DNA from: Mesorhizobium sp. YM1C-6-2 | GTDB taxonomy: Bacteria > Pseudomonadota > Alphaproteobacteria > Rhizobiales > Rhizobiaceae | DNA: 64,000 nt | Direction of reading: 5' to 3' | Assembly (NCBI RefSeq): GCF_003666685.1 | Contig: NZ_RCIZ01000002.1 | Location: 640,501-704,500, forward strand | Shown here: positions 27,049 through 35,974 of the stretch, in pieces | Layout of the letters: the number at the start of each line of letters is the position of its first letter | How positions within the stretch are numbered: the first letter of the stretch is position 1 | The notes under the pieces: model-generated | What the model was told of the DNA's origin: nothing | The model's input: the letters and a program-made list of their open reading frames with translations, nothing else | The model's database searches: none | Made by a program: the position numbers and the translations under genes

Positions 27049-27200
27049 GCGTGTCCCCACGTGTTGCTCATGTGTTGCCGGTCCCGCAAACACGAGGCGA
27101 GGCTAGCGCCGTTCGTGCCTGACGCCTAGCACCTGCAACTTCCGGGGGAACCGGAGCCCTCGCCGTGCATTCTCTAGCGGACAAGGAAAAGGAGCACAGG

Positions 27201-27896
27201 GTGAAGGCGCTGCTGGCGATCGTTGCGGGTTTTGGGGCGTCGCTCGGCATGTTTGCCGGCGGGCTCGCCCTTGCCATCTATCTGGTCGCGGTGGAGCCGG
27301 AACAGCAGCCCGGCCCCAGCGTCGACGTCGCCGACCTCTGGACGGCGGAGCCGCGCAAGGTGGACAGGGCGGCGCAGCATCTCGAACGGCTGCCGGCCGA
27401 GACACCTTCCGATCCTAAGCTGACCGACGGGAATGCCGCCGACCCGGCCCGGAATCCCGCCACCGGCGCGGTGGACGATTTCGTCACCGGTTCGGTTCAG
27501 GCGGCGGTAGGCGAGGGCGCCCGCGAGGATCGCGTGCCCCCTGACGAATACCCCTCGAACGAACTGTCGGCGGCCCATCTCGCCTGGTGCGCCGACCGTT
27601 ACCGCTCCTATCGTCCGGAGGACGACAGCTACACGTCCTACAGCGGCGACCAGCAGCCCTGCGTCTCGCCGTTCTCCGGCGACCTTGCCGCCACCGCCGA
27701 AGACGTGTCGTCCCCGCTCGCCGAGAGCTATCCGGAGCTCCTCGCGGAACCCGCGGTGCAATATGCCTCGGACGGCCCGGCCGCCTTCGCCTCGGACGAC
27801 CATGTGAGCTACTGCTTCAGCCGCTACCGCTCCTACCGCCCCGAGGACAACAGCTACCAGCCCTATGGCGGCGGCCCGCGCCAGCAGTGCCGGTAG
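27201..27896 (+). CDS. BA14K-like protein with two tandem BA14K motifs
   Basis: A 231-residue envelope protein. An N-terminal membrane anchor ([21 protein letters not shown]) is followed by a disordered, acidic/proline-rich linker. Two copies of the BA14K motif end the chain or lie near its end: [16 protein letters not shown]...C and [16 protein letters not shown]...C, each bracketed by Cys. The Brucella BA14K protein is an immunoreactive surface protein with lectin-like activity. I chose GTG at 27201 because AAGGAG lies at ideal spacing; a GTG 12 codons upstream also exists. Confidence 0.82.
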   Translation: MKALLAIVAGFGASLGMFAGGLALAIYLVAVEPEQQPGPSVDVADLWTAEPRKVDRAAQHLERLPAETPSDPKLTDGNAADPARNPATGAVDDFVTGSVQAAVGEGAREDRVPPDEYPSNELSAAHLAWCADRYRSYRPEDDSYTSYSGDQQPCVSPFSGDLAATAEDVSSPLAESYPELLAEPAVQYASDGPAAFASDDHVSYCFSRYRSYRPEDNSYQPYGGGPRQQCR

Positions 27897-28004
27897 CCTG
27901 CGGGCCCTCCGGTCCCGATATCCGCCCCGTTCCTCCGCCGCCGGCGTTCCTCCCGGCGCGGCGATGTGGCAGTCTGCCCCCGAATATCCCTCGGAGGTGG
28001 AATC

Positions 28005-28268
28005 ATGACCGATCTGGGAGAACTGCTCGACCCCGTCCGCAGGCAGGTCATCGACCTCAAGGACGCGCTGCTTCATGCTCGCTACCGCTATGACGGCCTC
28101 GACCTCATCCTGGAGGGCGTCGCGGACCCGAAAGTCCGGGGCGCGGCGCAGGAAATCTTTGCCGTCGCCGGCGAGAAGATGAACGCGGTCGACGACCTGC
28201 TCGACGAGCTCTACCGCGAGCTTTCCGATCTCGACCGCAAGCTCGAGACGCTCGACCGCAAGGCCTGA
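28005..28268 (+). CDS. small conserved helical protein of unknown function
   Basis: An 87-residue, strongly charged, probably all-helical protein (VRRQVIDLKDALLHARYRYD; LLDELYRELSDLDRKLETLD). ATG at 28005 has a near-ideal ribosome site (GGAGGTGG), which supports real expression. There is no signal peptide, Cys or recognisable domain; the C-terminal heptads could form a coiled coil. It follows the BA14K gene by 108 nt and is convergent with the DUF930 gene. Confidence 0.65.
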   Translation: MTDLGELLDPVRRQVIDLKDALLHARYRYDGLDLILEGVADPKVRGAAQEIFAVAGEKMNAVDDLLDELYRELSDLDRKLETLDRKA

Positions 28269-28274
28269 CCCGGC

Positions 28275-29195
28275 CTACCGGGAGGGCAGCCGGCGGCGCT
28301 CGCGCTCGGCTGGCGGCAGCAGGTCGCCGACACGGAAGGCGAAACCCACCACCCGGGTCGCGTCCGCATCTACCTCGCAGCGATAGCTCAAATCGTACCA
28401 TTCTCCGCCGACGCGGAAGGCGGCCTTCTGGGCGTCGATGACCTCCGCGCCGTCATCCAGCCGGAAGGATGGCAGGAGATCAGGGAAGTAGGGCGGCCAC
28501 GTGTTGCGCAACTGCTCGCGCAGTTCGGTGACGCAGAGCCGGCCGCCCCTGACGCCGCGCGGCAGCCTGCCCATCGCGCTGGTCGCGATCACGTCGCCGG
28601 TGGCCTGTTGCGAGTACAGCCTTTCGGCCTCCTTCGGCTCGGCGCCTTCTTCCGCCTTGGCGGCTTCTGCCGGGTCCGGCGCCGCGGCCTCCGGCTCTCC
28701 GGGCGGCGGAAGCTGGTTCTCCGACCCGTCCGCCGTCAGGGCAGGCGGCTGCACGGGCTCCGGCTTTTCGGCTTCGCGCTCTGCTTCCGGCGACGCCGAA
28801 CCTTCCTCCGGGCTGTTGCCGTCCAGGGCCTGGCGAGGCCCGGCATCCTTCTCGCCGAACTGGAAGACCGGGCTGATGACCTCAGGGGCGGCCTGCTGGC
28901 CGTCTGCCTCATCGCCGGTCGGAGGCGGCTTCTCCTCCGCCGCCTGTTCCGGCTCCTCGGGTTTTTCCGGCTCGGGCTCTTCAGCCTTTTCCTGCGGCGG
29001 CGGCTCGGCCTTCGCTTCTTCCTGCTGTTCGGGCGGCTGCACGAGCTCGACGTCGACGGCCTGTTCCTCCTCCGGCTGGAACAGCGACACCGGCAGCCCG
29101 AATATCACCAGCGCAGCGATGGATAGATGGACGGCCAGCGAAACCGGCAAGGCCCATCTCGACGCAAGGCCCGGATTCTGCAGATCGTCCTTCAT
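28275..29195 (-). CDS. DUF930 domain protein with TonB-like architecture
   Basis: A 306-residue protein. One membrane helix (ALPVSLAVHLSIAALVIFGLP) follows a short cytoplasmic N-terminus. A long Glu/Pro/Ala-rich periplasmic spacer spans about residues 40-190, and a C-terminal DUF930 domain includes CVTELREQLRNTWPPYFPDLL and YDLSYRCEVDADAT, with two Cys that may pair. The anchor, spacer and small-domain layout imitates TonB, but no TonB C-terminal box is present. The start MKDDLQN (29195) gives the shortest sensible cytoplasmic tail. Common in rhizobia; function unknown. Confidence 0.75.
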   Translation of the reverse strand: MKDDLQNPGLASRWALPVSLAVHLSIAALVIFGLPVSLFQPEEEQAVDVELVQPPEQQEEAKAEPPPQEKAEEPEPEKPEEPEQAAEEKPPPTGDEADGQQAAPEVISPVFQFGEKDAGPRQALDGNSPEEGSASPEAEREAEKPEPVQPPALTADGSENQLPPPGEPEAAAPDPAEAAKAEEGAEPKEAERLYSQQATGDVIATSAMGRLPRGVRGGRLCVTELREQLRNTWPPYFPDLLPSFRLDDGAEVIDAQKAAFRVGGEWYDLSYRCEVDADATRVVGFAFRVGDLLPPAERERRRLPSR

Positions 29196-29428
29196 CGGAA
29201 CCGATGTGGAATGAATTACACCCGGCTTCAAGCGTCCATCCCGCAAATATCCGTGTCTGCCCTGCGTCCGTCATCGGCCGCGATCCCGTTCGGCCAGGTG
29301 GCCGTGCCCGAGACGTCGCGGCGTCGATCTGCCGTCAAATCTACCTGCCATTGCGGCTGAAAGATGCGCCGAGGCTCCGAAATCGGCGTACCGGCGCGGG
29401 GCGTTCCTGATCGCGAGCCTCGGCCTGC

Positions 29429-29917
29429 CTACCGGTCCATGCTGATGACGTCGCCGGCGTCGGTCACCGTGCAGTGCGAGCTGTCGCCGCCGGTGTCCAT
29501 GGTCAGCACCCAGTTCGCGCCCGACCGCTTGGCGTGCTTCATCACGCTCGAACCGTCCGGCTCCTCCTGGTATTCGTCGGCGCTGTTCATGCAGGCGTCC
29601 ACCGCCGCCTTGGAGGGTTCGCCCGGCGCTGCGGCGTCGCTTTCCTCCATCGCCTTCATGCCGCAGTCGCCGTCCGGCAGCATGTCGATCGTCTTGTAGC
29701 GTCCCTGTGACACGTGCACCTTCACGCAGACGCCGGTCTTTGCGTTCCACCAGATGTTGTTGCCGCCGACATCGGCATAGCCGCGCGTCTGCATCTGGGT
29801 CTCCGCGCCGGGCGCCCGCGCCCCCAGCAGGTCGACGATGTCGTCAGGAGTGTCGGCGAGTGCCGGCGATGCAAGGAGCGCGAGGCCGGCAGGAATGATC
29901 AGTTTCAGTTTCCGCAT
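29429..29917 (-). CDS. secreted hypothetical protein
   Basis: A 162-residue protein with a clean signal peptide (RKLKLIIPAGLALLASPALA) cut near residue 21. The mature part has RGYADVGGNNIWWNAKTGVC, a DGDCGMKAM segment, CMNSADEY and a C-terminal SHCTVTDAG, giving four Cys that could form two disulfides. The pattern resembles small secreted proteins common in rhizobia with no assigned function. It lies downstream of, and on the same strand as, the DUF1254 pair, separated from it by a palindrome. Confidence 0.7.
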   Translation of the reverse strand: MRKLKLIIPAGLALLASPALADTPDDIVDLLGARAPGAETQMQTRGYADVGGNNIWWNAKTGVCVKVHVSQGRYKTIDMLPDGDCGMKAMEESDAAAPGEPSKAAVDACMNSADEYQEEPDGSSVMKHAKRSGANWVLTMDTGGDSSHCTVTDAGDVISMDR

Positions 29918-29938
29918 CGTTCGCCTCGCGGTTTTTAG

Positions 29939-29963
29939 GGCCGTACAGCGTTAGTGTACGGCC
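29939..29963 (-). repeat. perfect 9-bp inverted repeat between secreted-protein gene and DUF1254 gene
   Basis: GGCCGTACA (29939-29947) and TGTACGGCC (29955-29963) flank a 7-nt loop, 17 nt after the DUF1254 gene stop and 21 nt before the next start. On the minus strand it is followed by CTAAAAACC, not a U-run. It may be a factor-assisted terminator or an operator. Confidence 0.5.
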
Positions 29964-29980
29964 GGCGGTGCCCTTGTCCT

Positions 29981-31003
29981 TCAGCCGGCCGGCTGGGGCT
30001 CCGGAAATTGCCACGTCCCGTTCAGGATCTCTTCGCGTGGGCGGTAGAGCCTGACCGTGTAGTTCCAGCCCTTCATGATCGGCAGGCAGTTCGGCACCTT
30101 GCCGTCGCACCCGCCGAACTGGATGTCTATCGCGCCGCCGTCGCTCTTCTTGGCGGTGATGTTGTTGATCGAATAGGCGTTGTACTCGTTCTTTTCGTAG
30201 TAGCCCTCGGCGTCGTAGAGGCTGACCGACCAGAAGCCGTCGACCGGCACGTCCTTGACGTTGAGCCTGTAGACGGTGGTGCCGTCATTGTTGGCCGGCG
30301 TGATGTTGAGGTAGGTGGCGTCCTTGTCCGGATTGCCGCCCCAGCCCGCAGCGGTTCCGAGCAGGTGACGGATGGGATCGACATCGTCCTTCGTGCCGAA
30401 CGCGCCCTTGAAGTCGGGAATCGTCGTCGCCAGAACCAGAAGCGCATCGCGCACCTTCTTCTGACTGGCCTGGTCCCAGTCGGGAATCTCGAAGGTGCCG
30501 GCGCTTGCCTGTTCGACCTTGATCGCGTCCTGAAGTGCATGCACGTCCTTGACGTCCTCGGGATCGGCAGGATCGACCAGCGTGCGGATCGCCACGACGA
30601 CGTAGCGAGTGCCGACCTTCTCCTTGTCGAGCGTATAGCCGCCCGCGCCGTAGTTCACCTCGGGAACATAGTGATCCTCGCTGATCACCTGCATCGACAT
30701 AAAGCGCTCGCCCGCGTCCGGCAGGGTGACGGTCACGGGCCCGGCGTCGAGATCGAACAAAGCCGACGAATAGAGCGTGTCGCGGTTGAGGCGGATGACC
30801 GTCTGGTGGTCTATGTTCGCCGGCTCGCGGCTATGATGGAACGTTCCGAGCGCGCCGGCCTCCTTGAGGACGCCTCCGAAATAGAGATCGCTTTCCGCTC
30901 GGTTGAAATTGTCCACCGTTACCGGTTCGGCCGCGGTCGCCTGTTGTCCGATCAATGCGACGAACCCCGCCGCGAGCATCGCCGCCATCACTTTGGCATT
31001 CAT
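29981..31003 (-). CDS. DUF1254/DUF1214 domain-containing secreted protein (short form)
   Basis: A 340-residue protein with signal peptide ending ATAAEP near residue 25. The DUF1254 half contains NRDTLYSSALFDLDAGPVTV and RFMSMQVISEDHYVPEV; the DUF1214 half contains VDGFWSVSLYDAEGYYEKNE and ends PREEILNGTWQFPEP. These beta-rich periplasmic proteins are widespread, but their function is unclear. It lies 19 nt downstream of a longer paralogue, forming a two-gene operon. Confidence 0.85.
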   Translation of the reverse strand: MNAKVMAAMLAAGFVALIGQQATAAEPVTVDNFNRAESDLYFGGVLKEAGALGTFHHSREPANIDHQTVIRLNRDTLYSSALFDLDAGPVTVTLPDAGERFMSMQVISEDHYVPEVNYGAGGYTLDKEKVGTRYVVVAIRTLVDPADPEDVKDVHALQDAIKVEQASAGTFEIPDWDQASQKKVRDALLVLATTIPDFKGAFGTKDDVDPIRHLLGTAAGWGGNPDKDATYLNITPANNDGTTVYRLNVKDVPVDGFWSVSLYDAEGYYEKNEYNAYSINNITAKKSDGGAIDIQFGGCDGKVPNCLPIMKGWNYTVRLYRPREEILNGTWQFPEPQPAG

Positions 31004-31022
31004 TTTTGTCTCTCCCGAAAAC

Positions 31023-32456
31023 TCAGTTCACGCGCTCGAGCGGCGGCGCCTTCCAGGTGCCGTCGAGCGCTTCCTTTTTCGGCCAGTAGAGCCGCATCGC
31101 CATGAAGAACGGTCCCTCGGGCGCCGGCAGCCAGTTGGCCTCCTTGTCCGCGCCCGGGCTCTCATTCTGGATATAGAGCGTCAGCCCGCCGTCGGCGTCC
31201 TTCTTGAGATCGGGCAGCATCGGCGAGTTGATGAGATACCGGTTCAGCCTGTTGGCCGACAGCAGGCTCTCCGGCAGCTTGTACATGGTCAGCGACCAGA
31301 AGGCGTTGACCGGCGGCAGCCCGTCCGGCGCAAAGCGCAGCGTGTAGCGGTTCGCTCCGGTCATCGGCTGCTGCGCGGCATCCGTGAAATAGGCCGGATA
31401 CATCGCCTCGTCCTTCGAGTTGCCGTAGATGCCGAGGACCGCGCCCGACATGCGGTCGAGGTAATTGCCCTTCAGATGCTCGCGCGTGCCGAACCCGTCG
31501 GCGCTGGTCTTCTTGCCGGTGTCGAGCTCCGTCTTCTTGAATTCGGCGAACGTCGCCCAGGCGTCGGCCATGCCGCCTTCCACCGCCGCGCGCATCTCCG
31601 GCGACAGCGCAGCCGCGTCGAATCTCTTGCCGCCCTGGATGCCGAGCTTCGCGAAGCGCGCCCTCATCTCCGTTTCCGCCGGGTTGACCGGGCAGAATTG
31701 CAGCACGAAGTTCAAGACGTCGAAGAACTCCGGCGAGGTCTTCTGCGCCTCCGGCGTCAGGGGTTTGCGGAAATCGACGCCGGCCGACGCCGCCGGCGCC
31801 GGCTGGCCGAGGAAAGTCGACAGCGGCTCCACCTTGTAACCGGCCTGTATGTTCTCGACATTGCCGATGTCGTCGGGGTCGAAGAGCTGCGTGCGGTAGA
31901 GCACGAAGGCGAACTGCGTCTCGGAGCGGATGACCTCCTTGACGCCCGCCGGCTTCTCGCCCTGCCAGTTCGGCCCGGCGAGCAGGAAGCTGCCCGCGCC
32001 GTTGCCGGTCGCGCGGCTGCCGACATAGGCGAAGTTGAACGTGTACATGTCGATGAACTGGAGCGAGTAGTACCGTCCCTCCTCGACCTCAGGCACCGTG
32101 ATGACGAGCGGCTCGGCCCAAAGGTCGGCGCCGACATAGGAATAGGGCGTATCGGAATTGGGCGTCTGGATCGCCGTGTCGTCGGGCGTGTAGACGCGGG
32201 CATTGTTGAAGATCACGTTCCACGGCGCCTTGTACTCCGGGCCGCCCTTGTCGACGAAATAGGAGTGCTGGATGCGATAGTTGTCCACCATCGGGAAGCC
32301 ATAGATATAGGCCTCCTTGGCGATGGCCCGCGCCTCCTCGGCCGACAGTTCCTGCGCGTATGCTCCCGGTGTCGTCAGCGGCTGGACCAGGGCTGCCGCC
32401 AGCAGCGCCGCCGAACCACGGAGAGCTTGTCGCCGCGTCGTCAATATCGTTCGCAT
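31023..32456 (-). CDS. DUF1254/DUF1214 domain-containing protein with Tat-like signal
   Basis: A 477-residue exported protein. The N-terminus MRTILTTRRQALRGSAALL carries a twin-arginine motif, suggesting folded export. DUF1254 is visible as IQTPNSDTPYSYVGADLWAE and RYYSLQFIDMYTFNFAYVGS; DUF1214 as PPVNAFWSLTMYKLPESLL and PKKEALDGTWKAPPLE. The ATG at 32456 is preceded by GGAGG; longer frames upstream overlap the divergent methyltransferase leader. It is the first gene of the pair with 29981-31003. Function unknown. Confidence 0.86.
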   Translation of the reverse strand: MRTILTTRRQALRGSAALLAAALVQPLTTPGAYAQELSAEEARAIAKEAYIYGFPMVDNYRIQHSYFVDKGGPEYKAPWNVIFNNARVYTPDDTAIQTPNSDTPYSYVGADLWAEPLVITVPEVEEGRYYSLQFIDMYTFNFAYVGSRATGNGAGSFLLAGPNWQGEKPAGVKEVIRSETQFAFVLYRTQLFDPDDIGNVENIQAGYKVEPLSTFLGQPAPAASAGVDFRKPLTPEAQKTSPEFFDVLNFVLQFCPVNPAETEMRARFAKLGIQGGKRFDAAALSPEMRAAVEGGMADAWATFAEFKKTELDTGKKTSADGFGTREHLKGNYLDRMSGAVLGIYGNSKDEAMYPAYFTDAAQQPMTGANRYTLRFAPDGLPPVNAFWSLTMYKLPESLLSANRLNRYLINSPMLPDLKKDADGGLTLYIQNESPGADKEANWLPAPEGPFFMAMRLYWPKKEALDGTWKAPPLERVN

Positions 32457-32673
32457 GGGAGCCTCCGCCGAACAGACAGGGCGCGAGACTAGGCTTGCGC
32501 TCGACAGTTTGGAAGTGGGGTGGTGACGCCGTTGACGGCGAAAGGCGGAAATGCCGTACCTGGTCTGCACGGGCACGACCGCAACGCGAGACTGCGCGAC
32601 AATCGAATCCAATATTCCGGGCGAATCCGCTATTTTCTGCAGTCGGTCCCGGATCCCGGAAGGGGAATGCGAC

Positions 32674-33669
32674 ATGGTGGATTCCGATCGCATCGACAGG
32701 CTGATCGCAGCCGTGCCCCATGCGCTCGCGCTGCGCGCCGGGCTTGACCTCGGCATCTTCACCCGGCTCGCCGGCGGCGCGGCGACCGCCGACAACCTTG
32801 GGGCTGCGCTCGAAGTCGATCCCGACCGCCTGTCGCGGCTCCTCTATGCGCTGGCCAGCATCGGTCTCCTCGACGTCGAGGACGGAAAATTTCGCAACGG
32901 AGCCGAAGCGGCCGCATTCCTCGACGCGACCAGCCCGACCTATCGCGGCGGCGACCACGCGCTGCTGCGCGAACTCTGGGAGGCCGACCTCAAGACCGCG
33001 GACTCGCTGCGGCAGAACCGGCCGGCCGCCCTGCACGACTTTTCCGAAGCGGGGCCCGAGGAAGCGGCCGCCTTCAGCCGTATGCTGGCGCCGGGCGGGG
33101 TGATCTTCGGCCGGCAACTGGCCGAGGCGATCGACCTCTCGGCGGTCGGTTCGGTGATCGACATCGGCGGCGGCGCAGGCGCCATTCTCGTCGGACTGCG
33201 CGAGCGGTGGCCACACATCGCGGCGACGCTGATGGAATTGCCGACGGTCGCTGCGGTCGCGCCAAAAATCCTGGCGGAATACGGCGCCGGCGACGTGGTC
33301 GTCGAGGAAGGCGACATAACCGTCGCGCCGTCGGCCGGCCGGCACGACCTGGCGATCCTGAAGGCCGTCGTCCAGGTGCTTCCGCCGGACCAGGCGCGCA
33401 GCTCGATCCTGAACGCGGCGCGTAGCCTGAAGCCCGGAGGCGAGATCGCCATCGCCGGGTCGGGCGTCGTCGACGACGACCGCCTCGGCCCGCCCGAGGG
33501 CGTCTTCCTCAACCTCACCTTCCTGAACCTCTACCGCCACGGCGAATCCTACACGGAAGCCCAGTATCGCCAGTGGATGACCGAGGCCGGCTTCCGCGAC
33601 ATCTCCAGGTCGCGTCTGGCGGATGGCAGCACCTTGTTTCGCGGGCGTCTCGCGGACCGATCTTGGTGA
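32674..33669 (+). CDS. O-methyltransferase-like protein (dimerisation domain plus Rossmann)
   Basis: A 331-residue enzyme resembling acetylserotonin/plant-type O-methyltransferases. The N-terminal winged helix (residues 5-85) includes ALRAGLDLGIFTRL and RLSRLLYALASIGLL. The SAM-binding motif VIDIGGGAGAILVGLRERW starts near residue 162, and a later LAILKAVVQVLPPDQA replaces the usual LKxVLHDW stretch. A nearby catalytic His is not apparent (KAVVQV instead of xxxLHD), so catalysis is uncertain. ATG at 32674 follows an AGGGGA site. It is divergent from the DUF1254 operon; the substrate is unknown. Confidence 0.8.
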   Translation: MVDSDRIDRLIAAVPHALALRAGLDLGIFTRLAGGAATADNLGAALEVDPDRLSRLLYALASIGLLDVEDGKFRNGAEAAAFLDATSPTYRGGDHALLRELWEADLKTADSLRQNRPAALHDFSEAGPEEAAAFSRMLAPGGVIFGRQLAEAIDLSAVGSVIDIGGGAGAILVGLRERWPHIAATLMELPTVAAVAPKILAEYGAGDVVVEEGDITVAPSAGRHDLAILKAVVQVLPPDQARSSILNAARSLKPGGEIAIAGSGVVDDDRLGPPEGVFLNLTFLNLYRHGESYTEAQYRQWMTEAGFRDISRSRLADGSTLFRGRLADRSW

Positions 33670-33701
33670 GCGAGGCCGGCATGTCCGCCGGGGGTGGACG
33701 G

Positions 33702-35300
33702 TCAGGGCCTTATGCTGACTTTGCCCTCAAGTCGGGCAATGTCGAAATCAGTGATCAAGATATCGACGCGCACCGCCCATGATCCCGCGAACGGCAGCAC
33801 AACGCCATCGGCTCGCCATGTTCCATCTCCGGGCTGTTCCGCCCGACGCCGGAAGGGTTCGATTCCGGCGTCTGGATTGGAGAAAACGAATGTGACCTCC
33901 TTGGCTTCGAGCGGACCAAAATCCCCGGTCATGATGATAGCCGAAACTGCGACCTCCCCGGCCTTGCCGGGGGTGATCGTAAGGTCGGCCATTGCCTTGT
34001 TGCTGTGGACATGAAGAGTTGCAGGCAAAGCAGCCGCGGCTGCCAAAACCCGCGGAGGAGGCGTAAACCGCCATGTCGAAACTGCGCCGAGAATGAGCAG
34101 TGCGAGCAGCGTTTCGAGCGCTATCGAGCGCGCCATCCGTTGCGTCGACCTCTCGTCGCCCTTCTCAACGGGAGTCGTGAGTTTCCAGCGGTTAACTGCC
34201 GCGAGGAGGAAAAGCCCTGCGAGCAACACCAGCTTCACGACGAACACTTGACCATAGGCCGTATCGAGCAGTGCGCCGGGACTGTCGATCTGCACGATGG
34301 CGAGGATGACGCCTGCGCCCACGAGCATGGCTATGAATGCGGGAATGATCTTCGAGAAACGCGTGAGCGCGCGAGCCGCGCCATGCTCTCCGCGCCGCAA
34401 GGCCAGACCGAGAGGAGCCAGCGCACCGATCCAGACTGCTATGGCGGCTGCATGCAGGAAGACAGCCGGACGCATCAGCCATTGCGGCGAAGCGGCGCTT
34501 GCGTGGCCGCTGAGGGCAAGGGAGCCGGCGCCCAACAAAAGGGCTGCCGTTGCTGCCTCCGCGGCGGCCTTGGAGTCGAGTGCCAGGGATGCTCCCGCAG
34601 CCAGAAACCCGAAGAACGCGACATATATCGTCGTTCCGTATGTCGTTGCGTATCCGGTGCTCCAGACAATGGGTTCACCAAACCTGTCGATCGGCGTCCC
34701 GAGAGCGTCGAGCCCCTGAAATCCGAGCGAAAACACGGCGCCGATGAAGCCGATGACAATCGCCGTACCAACGATCGCGGAGCCAGCCGTGACGCCTGGC
34801 ATCAGCAGCGTGCGAGCGAACACGCCGCCGATTCCAAAGAACAGGCCGATATAGAGCGCTGCCTTCGACATCCAGAGACCGGACCTCACGGCCCAATCGG
34901 CTTGTTCCTCGACCATCGGAGCCTGAGCACTGACTTCCCCTACAGAAAAGATGACCGAGCCGCCTATGGGATGTCCGTCGCTCGACACGACGCGCCATGT
35001 AAATACATGCGTACCGCGACTGAGTTTTTCCGGTGCGAGGACTTGAAGCGTAGTGTCGCGCAGCTCGAAGTTCTTGAGCGCTGTCGATGTCCCATCGGGC
35101 CGGACAAGATTCAGGCCCAATGGTGAAACAGGCTCGCTGAAAACCAGCGTGAAATGGGAAGGTGCGGACTCGATTATCGCGCCATCGGCCGGAGTGCTCC
35201 CGTTGAGGGAAGCGTGTGCTGACGCGGCAACCGCCTGGACGAAGAGTGCGAAGAGCATCAACACCAGCGTCGGCAGGGTGCTCGATACGTTTGTCTTCAT
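33702..35300 (-). CDS. CopC-CopD fusion copper resistance/uptake protein
   Basis: A 532-residue protein. The signal peptide ends near residue 28, exposing mature His29 (HASLNGSTPADG). The CopC domain (about 29-125) keeps the downstream Asp/His of the copper(II) site in SSDGHPIGG. A CopD membrane region with about eight helices follows (about 150-410), with GHASAASPQWLMRPAVFLHA. A C-terminal periplasmic beta domain (about 425-532) resembles YtkA/FixH-like modules. It likely moves copper across the inner membrane. Base composition is visibly lower in GC than the window average. It is the last gene of the DUF2946-YcnI-CopCD group. Confidence 0.88.
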   Translation of the reverse strand: MKTNVSSTLPTLVLMLFALFVQAVAASAHASLNGSTPADGAIIESAPSHFTLVFSEPVSPLGLNLVRPDGTSTALKNFELRDTTLQVLAPEKLSRGTHVFTWRVVSSDGHPIGGSVIFSVGEVSAQAPMVEEQADWAVRSGLWMSKAALYIGLFFGIGGVFARTLLMPGVTAGSAIVGTAIVIGFIGAVFSLGFQGLDALGTPIDRFGEPIVWSTGYATTYGTTIYVAFFGFLAAGASLALDSKAAAEAATAALLLGAGSLALSGHASAASPQWLMRPAVFLHAAAIAVWIGALAPLGLALRRGEHGAARALTRFSKIIPAFIAMLVGAGVILAIVQIDSPGALLDTAYGQVFVVKLVLLAGLFLLAAVNRWKLTTPVEKGDERSTQRMARSIALETLLALLILGAVSTWRFTPPPRVLAAAAALPATLHVHSNKAMADLTITPGKAGEVAVSAIIMTGDFGPLEAKEVTFVFSNPDAGIEPFRRRAEQPGDGTWRADGVVLPFAGSWAVRVDILITDFDIARLEGKVSIRP

Positions 35301-35363
35301 GGATGGAAATCCGACTGTGGGCGGAGGCACGCCTTGCTCAACGTGCCTCCGTGTTGCATCAGA

Positions 35364-35888
35364 TCAATGTCCGCTGGTCTTTTCGAGGAGTTTGATCCCG
35401 GGGGCAGGAAGCTCCAGATCGTCACTCGACTGGCCCTCCGCCGGTATCTCAATCCATCGCTCGGCCGCGCCCTCCGGGCATTCCTGAACCACCGGGAAAT
35501 AGAGCGTCTGGCCGACAGGGAGCCCGGGTGTCAGGTAGCCCCTGAGAACGAACTCGTCATACTCGTCGTCGCCGAGGTTTCCCCCGCTCCAGATGACTTC
35601 CTTGACGCCTTCGCTGGTCGGGGTCCCGTAGTAGTCATAGGATTGGCCGTATGCGCCGCGCACCTTCTCAAGCGTCCAGCCCGGCTTCGGCTGCGGCTTG
35701 ACCGAAATCACGCCCTCGGGGATTTGGACGCGCACGACGTTTGTCGGTTTTCCCTCGCAACCGTGGGGAACCCGGAATACGGCTTTGTACGTCGATCCGA
35801 CCGGCGCCTCGCTGGTTTCGAGGCTGACATGGGCAAGGGCGGGGCTGGTAGCCAGAATGATGGCTGAAGCGGCGAGATAGGCTTTCAT
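35364..35888 (-). CDS. YcnI-like copper-binding periplasmic protein (DUF1775)
   Basis: A 174-residue protein. The signal peptide ends at ALA|HVSL, leaving a mature N-terminal His (residue 20), the copper ligand in characterised YcnI. The single DUF1775 beta domain follows: FRVPHGCEGKPTNVVRVQIP, KPGWTLEK and VIWSGGNLGDDEYDEFVLRG. It lies directly upstream of copCD, and YcnI-CopCD pairing is a known copper-homeostasis arrangement. The C-terminal membrane anchor of some homologues is absent. Confidence 0.88.
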   Translation of the reverse strand: MKAYLAASAIILATSPALAHVSLETSEAPVGSTYKAVFRVPHGCEGKPTNVVRVQIPEGVISVKPQPKPGWTLEKVRGAYGQSYDYYGTPTSEGVKEVIWSGGNLGDDEYDEFVLRGYLTPGLPVGQTLYFPVVQECPEGAAERWIEIPAEGQSSDDLELPAPGIKLLEKTSGH

Positions 35889-35974
35889 GACGGGAATCCT
35901 TCCGTGCCGGTCTGGCCGGCTATGTCTCTGATAAGAATGGAACGCAGCGCATCAATGGCTGCGAAGGTCGACGA

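Noticed and set aside
29939-29963. The perfect inverted repeat read as a Rho-independent terminator.
   Set aside because: No T-run follows on either strand, so it is listed only as an inverted repeat of uncertain role.
33850-33880. A GGGTTCGATTCC stretch resembling a tRNA T-loop.
   Set aside because: It is inside the copCD coding sequence; no acceptor, D or anticodon arms can be folded around it.
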